Shown piece by piece: positions 24,266 through 36,475 of a stretch of DNA of 64,000 nt. The DNA lies in contig OY987233.1 in assembly GCA_963920705.1 (NCBI GenBank), positions 11,395,459-11,459,458 of the forward strand. The letters run 5' to 3'. A model generated the notes under the pieces. That model did no database searches. It was not told the origin of the DNA and worked only from the letters and a program-made list of their open reading frames with translations. Origin of the DNA: Odiellus spinosus. Lineage: Eukaryota; Arthropoda; Arachnida; Opiliones; Phalangiidae. How positions within the stretch are numbered: the first letter of the stretch is position 1; each line of letters begins with the position of its first letter. A program made the position numbers and the translations under genes.

Positions 24266-27200
24266 TAAGATATAAATAATATTTACCTGAAAAATATTTT
24301 TGAAATTATTTTTAAAAAGCTGTAGTTTCTTATTTGTGGTCCGATGTTGGGGTACGTGGTCTCATTTCCAAAATAAGATTTAATTTCGACTCGGGAGCGT
24401 TCCTCTCGCTTTAATCTTGAAAGCGGGGGTCTAAATTAGCGTAAATAACGGCTGGGCGAAAGTCGGCAAAGTCGCGCTCGAAATGACAGCGTTGGGCTCG
24501 GGGATCCGGAAAGACTCGAGTCGGACCAGAGAGAGAGACTCGAATGAAGAGACGAACCTGAGGGTGCATGGGCGACGGCGGCGGGCTTCTCTTCGTAGCT
24601 CGAGTCAGAGTCTGACTGAACGAGCCAGAGGTGATGCCGTGGAATTTCATCAAGTACGTCCCATCCCCCTAACCCTCGGCCTGTTGTAAAAGGGGGTGTC
24701 AGGGGCCAATCGATATTTCGCTGGATTTTAATACCGGCGTTATACTTTCTCTTTCCTCCTCCTGGTTCGCGAGTCCTCCGGGTCGTCGTTTCCCAAAGAG
24801 AAAGAGAGAGAGATGCCACTCGGCTATATTTTTCCCTAAAAGGGGTATTTCTTCCATTTCCATCTCTTTTTACTGGAAGTCGCGATCTGTGAAAGAACAA
24901 ACCTTAAAGGAAAAATGAAGACATTCCTTTAATCTGCGACCTACTCCGAACTCGCTTCTTACAAATACTCGAATAACTTCCGTTTGAATCGAGCTAGAGA
25001 TCTGATTATTTTGCCAATTGACAGTGTGGTTCTAAAGACGCATTTTCAACCTGGCTTTGGTTTTAAAAGCTATTTAGTTTTTGCACAATCTTTATTTTGT
25101 CAAAGCCTATATCGAATGACAACATAATTAGACACTCGACGTTAAATTTAAATAGTAATGATAATTAATTAATAAATTCATGGCAAATAAGGAATTAGTT
25201 CATTTTAGAAGAATCCCAAAATTCCAAAAAACTGAAAAATATTACAAAACTAGTCGTATCATCTGAGATCGATAGTAAATCTGACGTTTTTAAATTTAAA
25301 AAGAAACAAAGAAGGTTGAGAACATTTTTGTTCATTCTGACTTTAAGCGCGTTTTTTCTTCGGTTTTTTCGGTTGTTCACGAGTTTGCGACTTAATATAC
25401 GCGTTATAGAGAAAAATATTTTATCCGGGTCGTTCTTTGGGTCGCTCGAGGGGTGGGTGGGCGACTGGTTGGGCGATACGGGCAAGCCCTCCCTCTCTCT
25501 TAGGAGCCGTGCTAGAAAAATGACCACCCGACTGACTGAGTGAGTGAGTGCCCCGTATATCCGCACCTGATGACAATTCGCCAGGCTAAAACGGGATAAG
25601 TCAGAACATTGTTGGCTAAGAAATATATACTATATAGCCATATTAATAACGGATGGAAATAATTGTAAAAGAGGGACTTATCTGGTCTCAAGTACTTGGG
25701 GCCCGCATAATCAGAAAATGAGTGAAGTACTTAGCCTTTGACGATGTTAAATACTTAGTCAGTTACTTAATCCAGCAAATTCTTCCTAGCCTCGTTAGCT
25801 TTCCTATTTTACACGCTAACTCCGACACTATGTAGTTTCTACATTTGGGGGGAAGCACGAACATAAACTAATTAGGGTAATTTGTTTGCGTTTTTAACAC
25901 GCTGAAAATTAAATAATTTGAAATTTGGAATTAATACTCTTAAATAATGTACAACTAAATTTAAATATTAAATGTAGATTTATATTTATATAAATGATTT
26001 CTAACGTTAAATTGAGTTACAATATATTGCCACTACGCGACGTAATGTCGCGATACGTAAATAGAAAGAGCAGTTACACAATGAAATCATCTTAAGAAAT
26101 CAACGCTAGACAAACTGAAAAACTCGACAGTCTTCGTATGAACTTCCAGAAATAAATAATTCTGGTAAGAAATAAACAAAACTGCGTTTGTTTACTGAAT
26201 GAAATTACAGAAATTGTTACAACATCACGGACAGGGAAATTGTTGATTTCTTTTTATAGTTTTAGACAAACTTGCTTAGATTAACTAATTACTATTTTTT
26301 TAAAATTCTCATTTATTAACCACATCCGGTTTCCGATGAAAATAGTTTATTTAAAACTTGGAAATAGTTCAAAATATTGGTTCAACTTTCTAAGCGACAA
26401 AAAAAGGTATAATGAAATTATATATGCTGTTAGTTAGTGAGCGTTTGAATAAATTATTATAATAGTTAATTTTTCCCGGGCGTGATAACGCGAATAGCTA
26501 AAACTATGGCAAATTTCACCAAAGTTTTACCTTTATTAAGATTTAATAGATAGGGTTTCCGAGTAATTATCATAGCTAAGCCTTGGCAAGTGAATCTGGC
26601 TGCTGATTTCTCGTTGTTTGAATGTATTTTTAACTCATTCTTACGACTTCATTTCCATATGACTGGGTTGTAGGTAAATAGGGTTATATTTGTTGAAATA
26701 TCAAGTTGGCTCTGATCGTATAGGTAGCGTTATTTCCTGTAGCCATTTCGAGCGCGCTAAAGGAAATTAATATCGATGAAGAATCATTTTAACTCGCCCC
26801 TCCCTCTTCTCCCCCTTCTCCCCCTGAAAACTCTGAAAACCCCCGCGGGGAAATAACAACGGCAGGAGGAACCGCTTTTTCGATGAATGATACTAGCTCC
26901 CTCGCATAAAGGGGGCTGTTTTATATAGTATCAATATCCTAACATACGGTATAAAACGCGCCAATAATGTCCAGGTTCTTTTCTCCCAGTGTGTTAGTGA
27001 CACGAAGGTGACGTACAGGTACACGAGATACTAAAGAATCAAACCAGTACACGAGACAATTTTATAGACGCTTCAGGCTAGAAACATACCCGATGAATGG
27101 ACTCAAAACACCATGGACAAATTATACTATAGAAGAACCAGGTTGCGTGACGACGTAGGATTTTGCTGGGAATCAAAATTCCCGGCTTAGATGTTGCCGT

Positions 27201-28927
27201 GGTCGTGGGTTGTTCTACAGTATACTTGGTCCGTGAGTCCACTCGCCAATTTAGGTTCTTTAAAAGTAACACTTAAAAGGCGCCACCTCGCGACGGACCC
27301 CTTAGTTATACTCTCCAGGCGTCGCGACCTTTGGGAAGAATGAGTTCCTAATGTCACCACCATGCGCGTTGGCGCTGTTATCAACCGGCAATTGTTACGC
27401 TTATAACCTATATATTCCACTTCTGATATTAGGAGTCGCACATTTATAGGTATCTAGAAGTAGAGTCACTGGAGGTCATACCCCGTTATATTTCCTTCGG
27501 TGCTGACTACCATAATGGTGGGTTTTTAGCTATTCAGCATTCCCTCACAACGCAAATAAACAAAAAACAAGCAAACGATATGTCTCGTTTCCTAACGTAA
27601 CTCGGGCTGGTTTTCGAGAACATTAATTTGACTCACCAGCGGGATGTCAAGCTTCACCGTCCAGGCTGGACATTCGCGTAGGCGTTTTTAAGTAGGCGCG
27701 TTTTATATCGCACTGATCTTGATAAATCGAACTAAAGATGGGGTATACTCTCGCGTACAATTGCCAAAACTCGGTATCATTTCTCAATGCGACTATTAGT
27801 GGCGAGTCTCTACGTTATAGGAAAGGTTTTTGAATTTCCCGAAGGCTATTTGCCCGTTTGCCGATGCAAAATCGTCGCTATTGTACAACTATTTCGGAAC
27901 CATTCCGAGTTGGCACAATTCCTAGACCTTATAGAATAGATTCATGGTTGAAGCGAACGTACATTAAGTACGAGAAATAATAAGCAATTTTATTTCGTAT
28001 TATTTTAGAAGTCCTTATGGCAGGGCTCCCAGTGATCCTAATTACTATTTTTTCAAAATCTATCCTTGAATTCCTACATCTTCACTAATTGCACGCGATA
28101 TATTCGTTAGTTTGTTATTTTAAATTAAGCCTTCATAGTTTAACCATAGTATAGACTGACATTGTGAGTTTCTACCGAACCAAAAAATCACGACCCTCGC
28201 GTTCAAATTGGCTACTTATAGATTTTTATTTACTTGGGATTATAATAATATTCTTTTTCAGTTTAAATTGTCAATAGCGAACAAATTCAAAGTTCAATTT
28301 AAACTAAAGAATACGTAGAGAAAACAGGATGCCTAGTTTTGTTCAGGGTGCTTCCAATTCGCGAAGGAATGAACTAGGGTGTATGTTTAGCCACGGTGAG
28401 ATCTCCGGCTGTTCGCTAAACGAGCTTGGTTGTATCTCTCTCCTAGCTAGCCGCCTCTCTTCCCGATTTGCGCATAAATCTTGTTGGAATAAAGAAAAAC
28501 GAAGTAGCGATAATCGATAACGCGTCGGGCGAAAGGGTGGGCGGGTGAACTAGCGGGTGGGCGAGCGTGCGGGACACGACTCCCCCCCCCCCCCGTAAAG
28601 GTCTTAAGGCGCTTTTCACGATGGACCCCATTCCGCACCCCTGGCAGAATATAACCCCCTTACAGGCTCAACAGAATTACCACCTCCGCCCGCCTCAGTT
28701 CATTTCCAACTTGGATACATTTCTAGTATCTGTACGGGGTGCTGTTACCTATCGCTTATATCATCTTATGAATATTTATTTTATTATCAAAGAGTCGCTA
28801 GATTTAGCTATTATCTAATTTTTGTATTCCCAGAGATTCACTCACTTGATCTCGTAACCTTTGCGTAGAATAGGTACGATGCGTTTCGTATCTTGGTTAA
28901 AATAATGGCTTCCTAAAGTCCATTCCA
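24266..28927. other. 4.7-kb stretch without a recognised gene
   Basis: Several open frames exist, the longest 24436-24900 on the minus strand (154 codons), in a locally CpG-richer segment with GAGAGA tracts (24400-24900). Its Ser/Arg composition and lack of any family motif argue against coding; it may be regulatory. ATAAAACGCGCC at about 26950 has an inverted match at about 27696, possibly the ends of an old element. A (C)13 run lies at 28582-28594. Confidence 0.4.
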
Positions 28928-29280
28928 TAAAAGTAAACAACGCCTCGTAGTTTAATACTATCAGTATTGGTCCGGGTAAACGTACCTGGCAGATTCAGCA
29001 GGATTCGAGACACTCTAGCGGCCGCAGTCGCCGTGGAAATAGTCAACGGAAGAAGCGATACTGCGGAGAAATTCAGGAATCGGGAGGGAAGGCAATATAG
29101 GCAAGCGCGGCCCGCCTAAATTCCGTCCCTCTCATCAGACTCAAAATATCGAGCTGAAGAGTCCAAATCACTCTAACCAGAAAGGGGTGATGACTTTTTT
29201 GGTTATTTTTAAGTGATATGAACTATGACGTAAAACTGGACCTTCGCTGATAGTATTACGGGGCGTTGTTTACTTTCATG
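28928..29280. mobile_element. 353-bp element with about 45-bp inverted ends
   Basis: The left arm 28928-28973 (AAAGTAAACAACGCC, then ACTATCAG) matches the right arm 29238-29280 (CTGATAGT, then GGCGTTGTTTACTTT) on the opposite strand. No coding frame inside. Only one copy in the window. Confidence 0.75.
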
Positions 29281-30259
29281 AAATAAAGTGATAGACTTTT
29301 GCGGCCTATTACTATTAAACTTTTATCAGTTTATAATAATGTAAAATAGCATTCTATCCTCGATCGAAGGATTCTTGTATTGGGAATATATTGCCAATGT
29401 CACCGAGGGGGGCGCTTATATATCTATAAGATATCGACTGAATTTAAAATGAAAAAGCAATTGAATATATTCATCCGTCCCGAAACTGTCATCGTGGTCC
29501 TTTTAAATCTAATGGAAGAGACGCCAGTTCGAATCCCAGTCTCCCGGAACGAATAAAGAAGATATTTTTTTTTATTTCGTATATATTGATGGGGCAACCG
29601 CCCAATCTCGGCTACGGTTCTGGCTGAATCGCAGGTCTATACGGAAGAATTGGGCGCTTTTGATCTACAAACTTAAGATTGATGAGTATCAGCTTGTAGC
29701 GAGACCCGTACTATAGCTTAGCGTGCCAGACAAAATAAAATAAAATAAGAAATAAGGAAATAGCTTTGGTGGCGTTCGACCCAAGAGAAGCTCGCCTCCG
29801 AAATCGATTTCCTATTGGACGTTGTTTCGCGATTTAATCTTCATCCCTATTGAATCGATGTCACCTCCTCCCAATAGCCTCGCCATAGACCAGGTTCCCT
29901 TTTTTTTAGTGGCGCCAATTGGTCACGAAGTAACCGCTATCATTTTAATACCATACTTATATGATCGGGAATCGGCACCGAACTACATTCGGCTCTATGA
30001 ATTATAATAGGGAAATAACACGGTTCGCTGATTCCGTGTCTTGGTATCTTAAATGTATAAATATGAATAACCAAACCTGTTTGGCTAGCGTTCGTTTATA
30101 AGACTTCCCTCTAACTTCAAACCAATGAAAGCGTGGGCGTCTGCTTATTCTTTATTCATAGCAGACATTTCCGAGGCTTTGTTAGTTCCTACTTAAGCCG
30201 CTAGAGGACGCCAGGTTTTGTTATCTTTATTCATATTCGAGTTGTACTGAAATATAGGA
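29281..30259. other. Gene-free stretch
   Basis: No gene recognised. A GTTCGAATCCC string at about 29528 resembles a tRNA B box but does not fold as a T arm. A 61-codon frame at 29822-30007 has no signature. Confidence 0.4.
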
Positions 30260-30762
30260 TATACAAAAAAGAGGTTGCTTCGCACCCTTAAAAAAACTCT
30301 TTATCTAACTCGAATCAAACCCGTGAAGGGACAGAAATTATTTGTTAGAGAAAGAGCAATTTCATATCTTTAAAATTATAGTTAGTAGATTTAGTCTTAA
30401 TTCAAAGATTTTATTACTATTATATATTTTCCAAAAAACGGATAAAGACGACCTAGGACTAATGATAAATATATATATACATTAAAGGAACTCCATCTTT
30501 AGCTAATTTTATTAGTGATACTGATAGAATTTAAAATTAACATCATTGGGAGAGGAAGGTTAACTAGGTCGTCTTTATCCGTTTTTTGGAAAATATATAA
30601 TAGTAATAAAATCTTTGAAGTAGTAGACTAAATCTACTAACTATAATTTTAAAGATATGAAATTGCTCTTTCTCTAACAAATAATTTCTGTCCCTTCACG
30701 GGTTTGATTCGAGTTAGATAAAGAGTTTTTTTAAGGGTGCGAAGCAACCTCTTTTTTGTATA
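30260..30762. mobile_element. Foldback element with nearly identical arms of about 197 bp
   Basis: The left arm 30260-30456 and right arm 30564-30762 are reverse complements. The differences I find are a few bases near TAGTCTTAATTC / TAGTAGACTA plus a small indel. The 107-base loop has no counterpart. The element is bounded by TATACAAAAAAGAGG on both arms. Arms this similar indicate recent origin or gene conversion; a transcript would fold into a long double-stranded hairpin. Confidence 0.9.
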
Positions 30763-30924
30763 ATTTCTGTCCTTTTTTCACCAAAAATATACACCTTTTC
30801 CACATTTCACTATTTTGCTTTATAGGTTAATGAACCTTAATTCTTACTAATGCTGAATAAAAATTAAAGCGTTTAATTGAGGCTTCAATCTATTCGTAAT
30901 TGAGACCCTGGTACAAATTTCGAA

Positions 30925-31380
30925 AGGCAGAGAACTAACCTTACCTAAGTTGTAAAACAGAGATGGGCTAGTTCAATTGATTAACTAACCTAAACTAATC
31001 TTACCTAAAATATTACAAGAGGAACGGGTTAGCCCGAGTTATAGGGATTACCTAGTTGGAGGGATGGGCTATTTCCAGGGTTTAATTAACCTAATTTAAC
31101 CTTAAAGATTACTTGATGGAATGGGGAACCCGAGGGATTAACTAGTTGGAACGATGGGCTAATTCGAGGAATTAACTAACCTAACCTAGCCTTACCTAAA
31201 ATATTACAAATAGCCCGAGATAAGGATTAACTAGTTGGAGGGATTGGCTAATTAGAGGGATTAACTAACCTAACCTCACCTTAAAGATTACCAGATGGAC
31301 GGGGGAGGTCGAGGGATTAACTAACCTAGCCTTACCTAAAATATTACAAGAGGGACGGGCTAGACCGAACTAGAGATTAA
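30925..31380 (+). repeat. Diverged tandem repeat rich in CTAACCTAACC
   Basis: Recurrent blocks GATTAACTAACCTAACCT, TTACCTAAAATATTACAA (about 31001, 31191, 31334) and GGGATTAACTAGTTGGAG appear in a loose order with periods between about 95 and 190 bases. Short CCTAACCTAACC stretches look like the insect telomere repeat but never exceed two or three units. Confidence 0.7.
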
Positions 31381-31504
31381 ATTTATAATATTGAATCGCA
31401 TCGACAAAAAATCAGAATGGAAAGCGAAACAATTCTTTAAAGCAAGAGAACATAATTATGGAGACCAGAAGTATGTGGCCGTTTATTTAACTCGCCGACA
31501 TCAA

Positions 31505-32053
31505 TTTCCGTTTCGTATGTCTTATTTAACATTCTAAATCTTTATTTTTTATTATACTTAAGTTAGACGTGCTTTAGATACAGACTTCAATAATTGGCCA
31601 ACTACTTAATAGCAACATTATTACGTAGTAGTAATGACGAAGCTATTGGATCTAAAGCACATCCTAGTCGCAAAACTCAAGTATTTTAAGAAATAGAGTA
31701 GGGATTGAGAACGTTAAACTATAAATTTCATGTGTAATCGAGCACTTGGCGGGATATGAAGTCCAACTCAAGTGATATTTAATCCCTAGAACTCTCATTG
31801 TGAAATGTTTTTACAGTGACTTAATATATTAAATTGGCCACATTTCTAGGTAATGCGATTTACATTCAATCGCCTCGCTTTATTCGAGTACTCTACCCAA
31901 AAAAATCGTGAGAAATAGGTCTCTTATCACCGAAATATAGGTGAGAAACGATTGCCTAAACAATCAAAGACGTCACCATTGCACAAACGAGAGGGTTCGC
32001 CACAATTTTAAAAGCTAACGTAAACCACCCATTGGTACGGTGCATCTGTGAGT
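31505..32053 (+). repeat. Spacer copy S1 before the large array
   Basis: About 550 bases, shared almost base for base with S2 (47021-47668) and with gaps S3 (50590-51137). It starts with TTATTTAACATTCTAAATCT and ends at GGTACGGTGCATCTGTGAG, where the 16-bp array begins. S2 and S3 continue past this point with TACTGAATCTG, so the array has replaced or entered that sequence. No open frame of note, no tRNA. A hairpin is listed separately. Confidence 0.93.
31569..31660. repeat. Conserved hairpin-forming inverted repeat in spacer S1
   Basis: GTGCTTTAGAT at 31569-31579 pairs with ATCTAAAGCAC at 31650-31660. Inside, AATAGC pairs with GCTATT and ATTATTAC nearly pairs with GTAGTAAT around ACGTAG. The same nested structure is kept in S2 (47073-47164) and S3 (50642-50733). 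Could be a cruciform, a transcript hairpin or an old MITE end. Confidence 0.7.
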
Positions 32054-32459
32054 TTGTTTCAAGTGTCGTTGGTTTCAAGTGTCGTTGGTTTCGAGTGTCG
32101 TTGGTTTCGAGTGTCGTTGGTTTCGAGTGTCGTTGGTTTCGAGTGTCGTTGGTTTCGAGTGTCGTTGGTTTCGAGTGTCGTTGGTTTCGAGTGTCGTTGG
32201 TTTCGAGTGTCGTTGGTTTCGAGTGTCGTTGGTTTCGAGTGTCGTTGGTTTCGAGTGTCGTTGGTTTCGAGTGTCGTTGGTTTCGAGTGTCGTTGGTTTC
32301 GAGTGTCGTTGGTTTCGAGTGTCGTTGGTTTCGAGTGTCGTTGGTTTCGAGTGTCGTTGGTTTCGAGTGTCGTTGGTTTCGAGTGTCGTTGGTTTCGAGT
32401 GTCGTTGGTTTCGAGTGTCGTTGGTTTCGAGTGTCGTTGGTTTCGAGTGTAGTTGGTTT
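32054..32459 (+). repeat. Array A left edge: GTTGGTTTCGAGTGTC units
   Basis: About 25 units, all 16 bp. After two units with TTTCAAG the form is TTTCGAGTGTCGTTGG, a variant not seen elsewhere in the window. The zone ends abruptly at a GTAGTTGG unit at 32449-32456, followed by 17-bp units. Confidence 0.93.
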
Positions 32460-35400
32460 CAAGTGTCGTCGGGTTTCAAGTGTCGTCGGGTTTCAAGTGT
32501 CGTCGGGTTTCAAGTGTCGTCGGGTTTCAAGTGTCGTCGGGTTTCAAGTGTCGTCGGGTTTCAAGTGTCGTCGGGTTTCAAGTGTCGTCGGTTTTCAAGT
32601 GTCGTCGGTTTTCAAGTGTCGTCGGTTTTCAAGTGTCGTCGGTTTTCAAGTGTCGTCGGTTTTCAAGTGTCGTCGGTTTTCAAGTGTCGTCGGTTTTCAA
32701 GTGTCGTCGGTTTTCAAGTGTCGTCGGTTTCAAGTGTCGTCGGGTTTCAAGTGTCGTCGGGTTTCAAGTGTCGTCGGGTTTCAAGTGTCGTCGGTTTCAA
32801 GTGTCGTCGGTTTTCAAGTGTCGTCGGTTTTCAAGTGTCGTCGGTTTTCAAGTGTCGTCGGTTTCAAGTGTCGTCGGTTTCAAGTGTCGTCGGTTTTCAA
32901 GTGTCGTCGGTTTTCAAGTGTCGTCGGTTTCAAGTGTCGTCGGTTTTCAAGTGTCGTCGGTTTTCAAGTGTCGTCGGTTTCAAGTGTCGTCGGGTTTCAA
33001 GTGTCGTCGGGTTTCAAGTGTCGTCGGTTTCAAGTGTCGTCGGTTTTCAAGTGTCGTCGGTTTTCAAGTGTCGTCGGTTTCAAGTGTCGTCGGGTTTCAA
33101 GTGTCGTCGGTTTTCAAGTGTCGTCGGTTTTCAAGTGTCGTCGGTTTTCAAGTGTCGTCGGTTTTCAAGTGTCGTCGGTTTTCAAGTGTCGTCGGTTTTC
33201 AAGTGTCGTCGGTTTTCAAGTGTCGTCGGTTTTCAAGTGTCGTCGGTTTTCAAGTGTCGTCGGTTTTCAAGTGTCGTCGGTTTTCAAGTGTCGTCGGTTT
33301 TCAAGTGTCGTCGGTTTTCAAGTGTCGTCGGTTTTCAAGTGTCGTCGGTTTTCAAGTGTCGTCGGTTTTCAAGTGTCGTCGGTTTTCAAGTGTCGTCGGT
33401 TTCAAGTGTCGTCGGTTTCAAGTGTCGTCGGTTTTCAAGTGTCGTCGGGTTTCAAGTGTCGTCGGTTTTCAAGTGTCGTCGGTTTCAAGTGTCGTCGGTT
33501 TTCAAGTGTCGTCGGTTTTCAAGTGTCGTCGGTTTTCAAGTGTCGTCGGTTTTCAAGTGTCGTCGGTTTTCAAGTGTCGTCGGTTTCAAGTGTCGTCGGT
33601 TTTCAAGTGTCGTCGGTTTTCAAGTGTCGTCGGTTTCAAGTGTCGTCGGGTTTCAAGTGTCGTCGGGTTTCAAGTGTCGTCGGTTTCAAGTGTCGTCGGT
33701 TTTCAAGTGTCGTCGGTTTTCAAGTGTCGTCGGTTTTCAAGTGTCGTCGGGTTTCAAGTGTCGTCGGGTTTCAAGTGTCGTCGGGTTTCAAGTGTCGTCG
33801 GGTTTCAAGTGTCGTCGGTTTTCAAGTGTCGTCGGTTTTCAAGTGTCGTCGGTTTTCAAGTGTCGTCGGTTTTCAAGTGTCGTCGGTTTCAAGTGTCGTC
33901 GGGTTTCAAGTGTCGTCGGGTTTCAAGTGTCGTCGGGTTTCAAGTGTCGTCGGGTTTCAAGTGTCGTCGGGTTTCAAGTGTCGTCGGTTTTGAAGTGTCG
34001 TCGGTTTTGAAGTGTCGTCGGTTTTCAAGTGTCGTCGGTTTCAAGTGTCGTCGGTTTCAAGTGTCGTCGGTTTCAAGTGTCGTCGGTTTCAAGTGTCGTC
34101 GGTTTTCAAGTGTCGTCGGTTTCAAGTGTCGTCGGTTTTCAAGTGTCGTCGGTTTTCAAGTGTCGTCGGTTTTCAAGTGTCGTCGGTTTTCAAGTGTCGT
34201 CGGTTTTCAAGTGTCGTCGGTTTTCAAGTGTCGTCGGTTTTCAAGTGTCGTCGGTTTTCAAGTGTCGTCGGTTTTCAAGTGTCGTCGGGTTTCAAGTGTC
34301 GTCGGTTTCAAGTGTCGTCGGTTTTCAAGTGTCGTCGGGTTTCAAGTGTCGTCGGTTTCAAGTGTCGTCGGGTTTCAAGTGTCGTCGGGTTTCAAGTGTC
34401 GTCGGGTTTCAAGTGTCGTCGGTTTCAAGTGTCGTCGGTTTCAAGTGTCGTCGGGTTTCAAGTGTCGTCGGTTTTCAAGTGTCGTCGGGTTTCAAGTGTC
34501 GTCGGTTTCAAGTGTCGTCGGGTTTCAAGTGTCGTCGGGTTTCAAGTGTCGTCGGTTTCAAGTGTCGTCGGTTTCAAGTGTCGTCGGTTTCAAGTGTCGT
34601 CGGGTTTCAAGTGTCGTCGGTTTCAAGTGTCGTCGGGTTTCAAGTGTCGTCGGTTTCAAGTGTCGTCGGTTTCAAGTGTCGTCGGTTTCAAGTGTCGTCG
34701 GTTTTCAAGTGTCGTCGGTTTTCAAGTGTCGTCGGTTTTCAAGTGTCGTCGGTTTTCAAGTGTCGTCGGTTTTCAAGTGTCGTCGGGTTTCAAGTGTCGT
34801 CGGGTTTCAAGTGTCGTCGGGTTTCAAGTGTCGTCGGTTTTCAAGTGTCGTCGGTTTTCAAGTGTCGTCGGGTTTCAAGTGTCGTCGGTTTCAAGTGTCG
34901 TCGGTTTCAAGTGTCGTCGGTTTCAAGTGTCGTCGGTTTCAAGTGTCGTCGGGTTTCAAGTGTCGTCGGTTTCAAGTGTCGTCGGTTTCAAGTGTCGTCG
35001 GGTTTCAAGTGTCGTCGGGTTTCAAGTGTCGTCGGGTTTCAAGTGTCGTCGGGTTTCAAGTGTCGTCGGGTTTCAAGTGTCGTCGGGTTTCAAGTGTCGT
35101 CGGTTTCAAGTGTCGTCGGGTTTCAAGTGTCGTCGGGTTTCAAGTGTCGTCGGGTTTCAAGTGTCGTCGGTTTCAAGTGTCGTCGGGTTTCAAGTGTCGT
35201 CGGGTTTCAAGTGTCGTCGGGTTTCAAGTGTCGTCGGTTTCAAGTGTCGTCGGGTTTCAAGTGTCGTCGGTTTCAAGTGTCGTCGGTTTCAAGTGTCGTC
35301 GGTTTCAAGTGTCGTCGGTTTCAAGTGTCGTCGGTTTCAAGTGTCGTCGGTTTCAAGTGTCGTCGGTTTCAAGTGTCGTCGGTTTCAAGTGTCGTCGGTT

Positions 35401-36475
35401 TCAAGTGTCGTCGGTTTCAAGTGTCGTCGGTTTCAAGTGTCGTCGGTTTCAAGTGTCGTCGGGTTTCAAGTGTCGTCGGGTTTCAAGTGTCGTCGGGTTT
35501 CAAGTGTCGTCGGGTTTCAAGTGTCGTCGGGTTTCAAGTGTCGTCGGGTTTCAAGTGTCGTCGGGTTTCAAGTGTCGTCGGGTTTCAAGTGTCGTCGGGT
35601 TTCAAGTGTCGTCGGGTTTCAAGTGTCGTCGGGTTTCAAGTGTCGTCGGGTTTCAAGTGTCGTCGGGTTTCAAGTGTCGTCGGGTTTCAAGTGTCGTCGG
35701 GTTTCAAGTGTCGTCGGTTTCAAGTGTCGTCGGTTTCAAGTGTCGTCGGTTTCAAGTGTCGTCGGTTTCAAGTGTCGTCGGTTTCAAGTGTCGTCGGTTT
35801 CAAGTGTCGTCGGTTTCAAGTGTCGTCGGGTTTCAAGTGTCGTCGGTTTCAAGTGTCGTCGGGTTTCAAGTGTCGTCGGGTTTCAAGTGTCGTCGGTTTC
35901 AAGTGTCGTCGGTTTCAAGTGTCGTCGGTTTCAAGTGTCGTCGGTTTTCAAGTGTCGTCGGTTTCAAGTGTCGTCGGTTTCAAGTGTCGTCGGTTTTCAA
36001 GTGTCGTCGGTTTTCAAGTGTCGTCGGTTTTCAAGTGTCGTCGGTTTTCAAGTGTCGTCGGTTTTCAAGTGTCGTCGGTTTTCAAGTGTCGTCGGGTTTC
36101 AAGTGTCGTCGGGTTTCAAGTGTCGTCGGGTTTCAAGTGTCGTCGGTTTTCAAGTGTCGTCGGGTTTCAAGTGTCGTCGGGTTTCAAGTGTCGTCGGTTT
36201 CAAGTGTCGTCGGTTTTCAAGTGTCGTCGGGTTTCAAGTGTCGTCGGGTTTCAAGTGTCGTCGGGTTTCAAGTGTCGTCGGGTTTCAAGTGTCGTCGGTT
36301 TCAAGTGTCGTCGGTTTCAAGTGTCGTCGGTTTCAAGTGTCGTCGGTTTCAAGTGTCGTCGGTTTCAAGTGTCGTCGGTTTCAAGTGTCGTCGGTTTCAA
36401 GTGTCGTCGGGTTTCAAGTGTCGTCGGGTTTCAAGTGTCGTCGGGTTTCAAGTGTCGTCGGGTTTCAAGTGTCGT
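32460..36475 (+). repeat. Array A mixed zone of 16- and 17-bp units
   Basis: Runs of CGGGTTTC (17 bp), CGGTTTTC (17 bp) and CGGTTTC (16 bp) units alternate in short blocks. Towards the right, 16-bp runs get longer. The block order near 36224-36475 (one TTTTC unit, four GGG units, seven 16-bp units, four GGG units) resembles that at 38052-38400. Confidence 0.9.

Noticed and set aside
24436..24900. 154-codon minus-strand frame as a gene
   Set aside because: Ser/Arg-rich composition in a CpG-richer, GAGA-rich segment, overlapping frames on both strands, no domain, no splice partner that I can identify.
26950..27710. Larger element bounded by ATAAAACGCGCC inverted repeats
   Set aside because: Only 12 bases plus a short AATGTCCA block match, and the flanks do not extend the similarity; too weak to call.
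29500..29560. tRNA or tRNA-derived element at a GTTCGAATCCC string
   Set aside because: The flanking bases cannot form the five-base T stem (only the closing G-C pairs), and no A box or acceptor stem is visible upstream.
31956..32462. Minus-strand 168-codon frame with a KPTTLETNDTRNQRHS period
   Set aside because: It is the reverse of the left-edge array units. Here TTTCGAG replaces TTTCAAG, which removes the minus-strand TGA; the frame ends where that variant ends.
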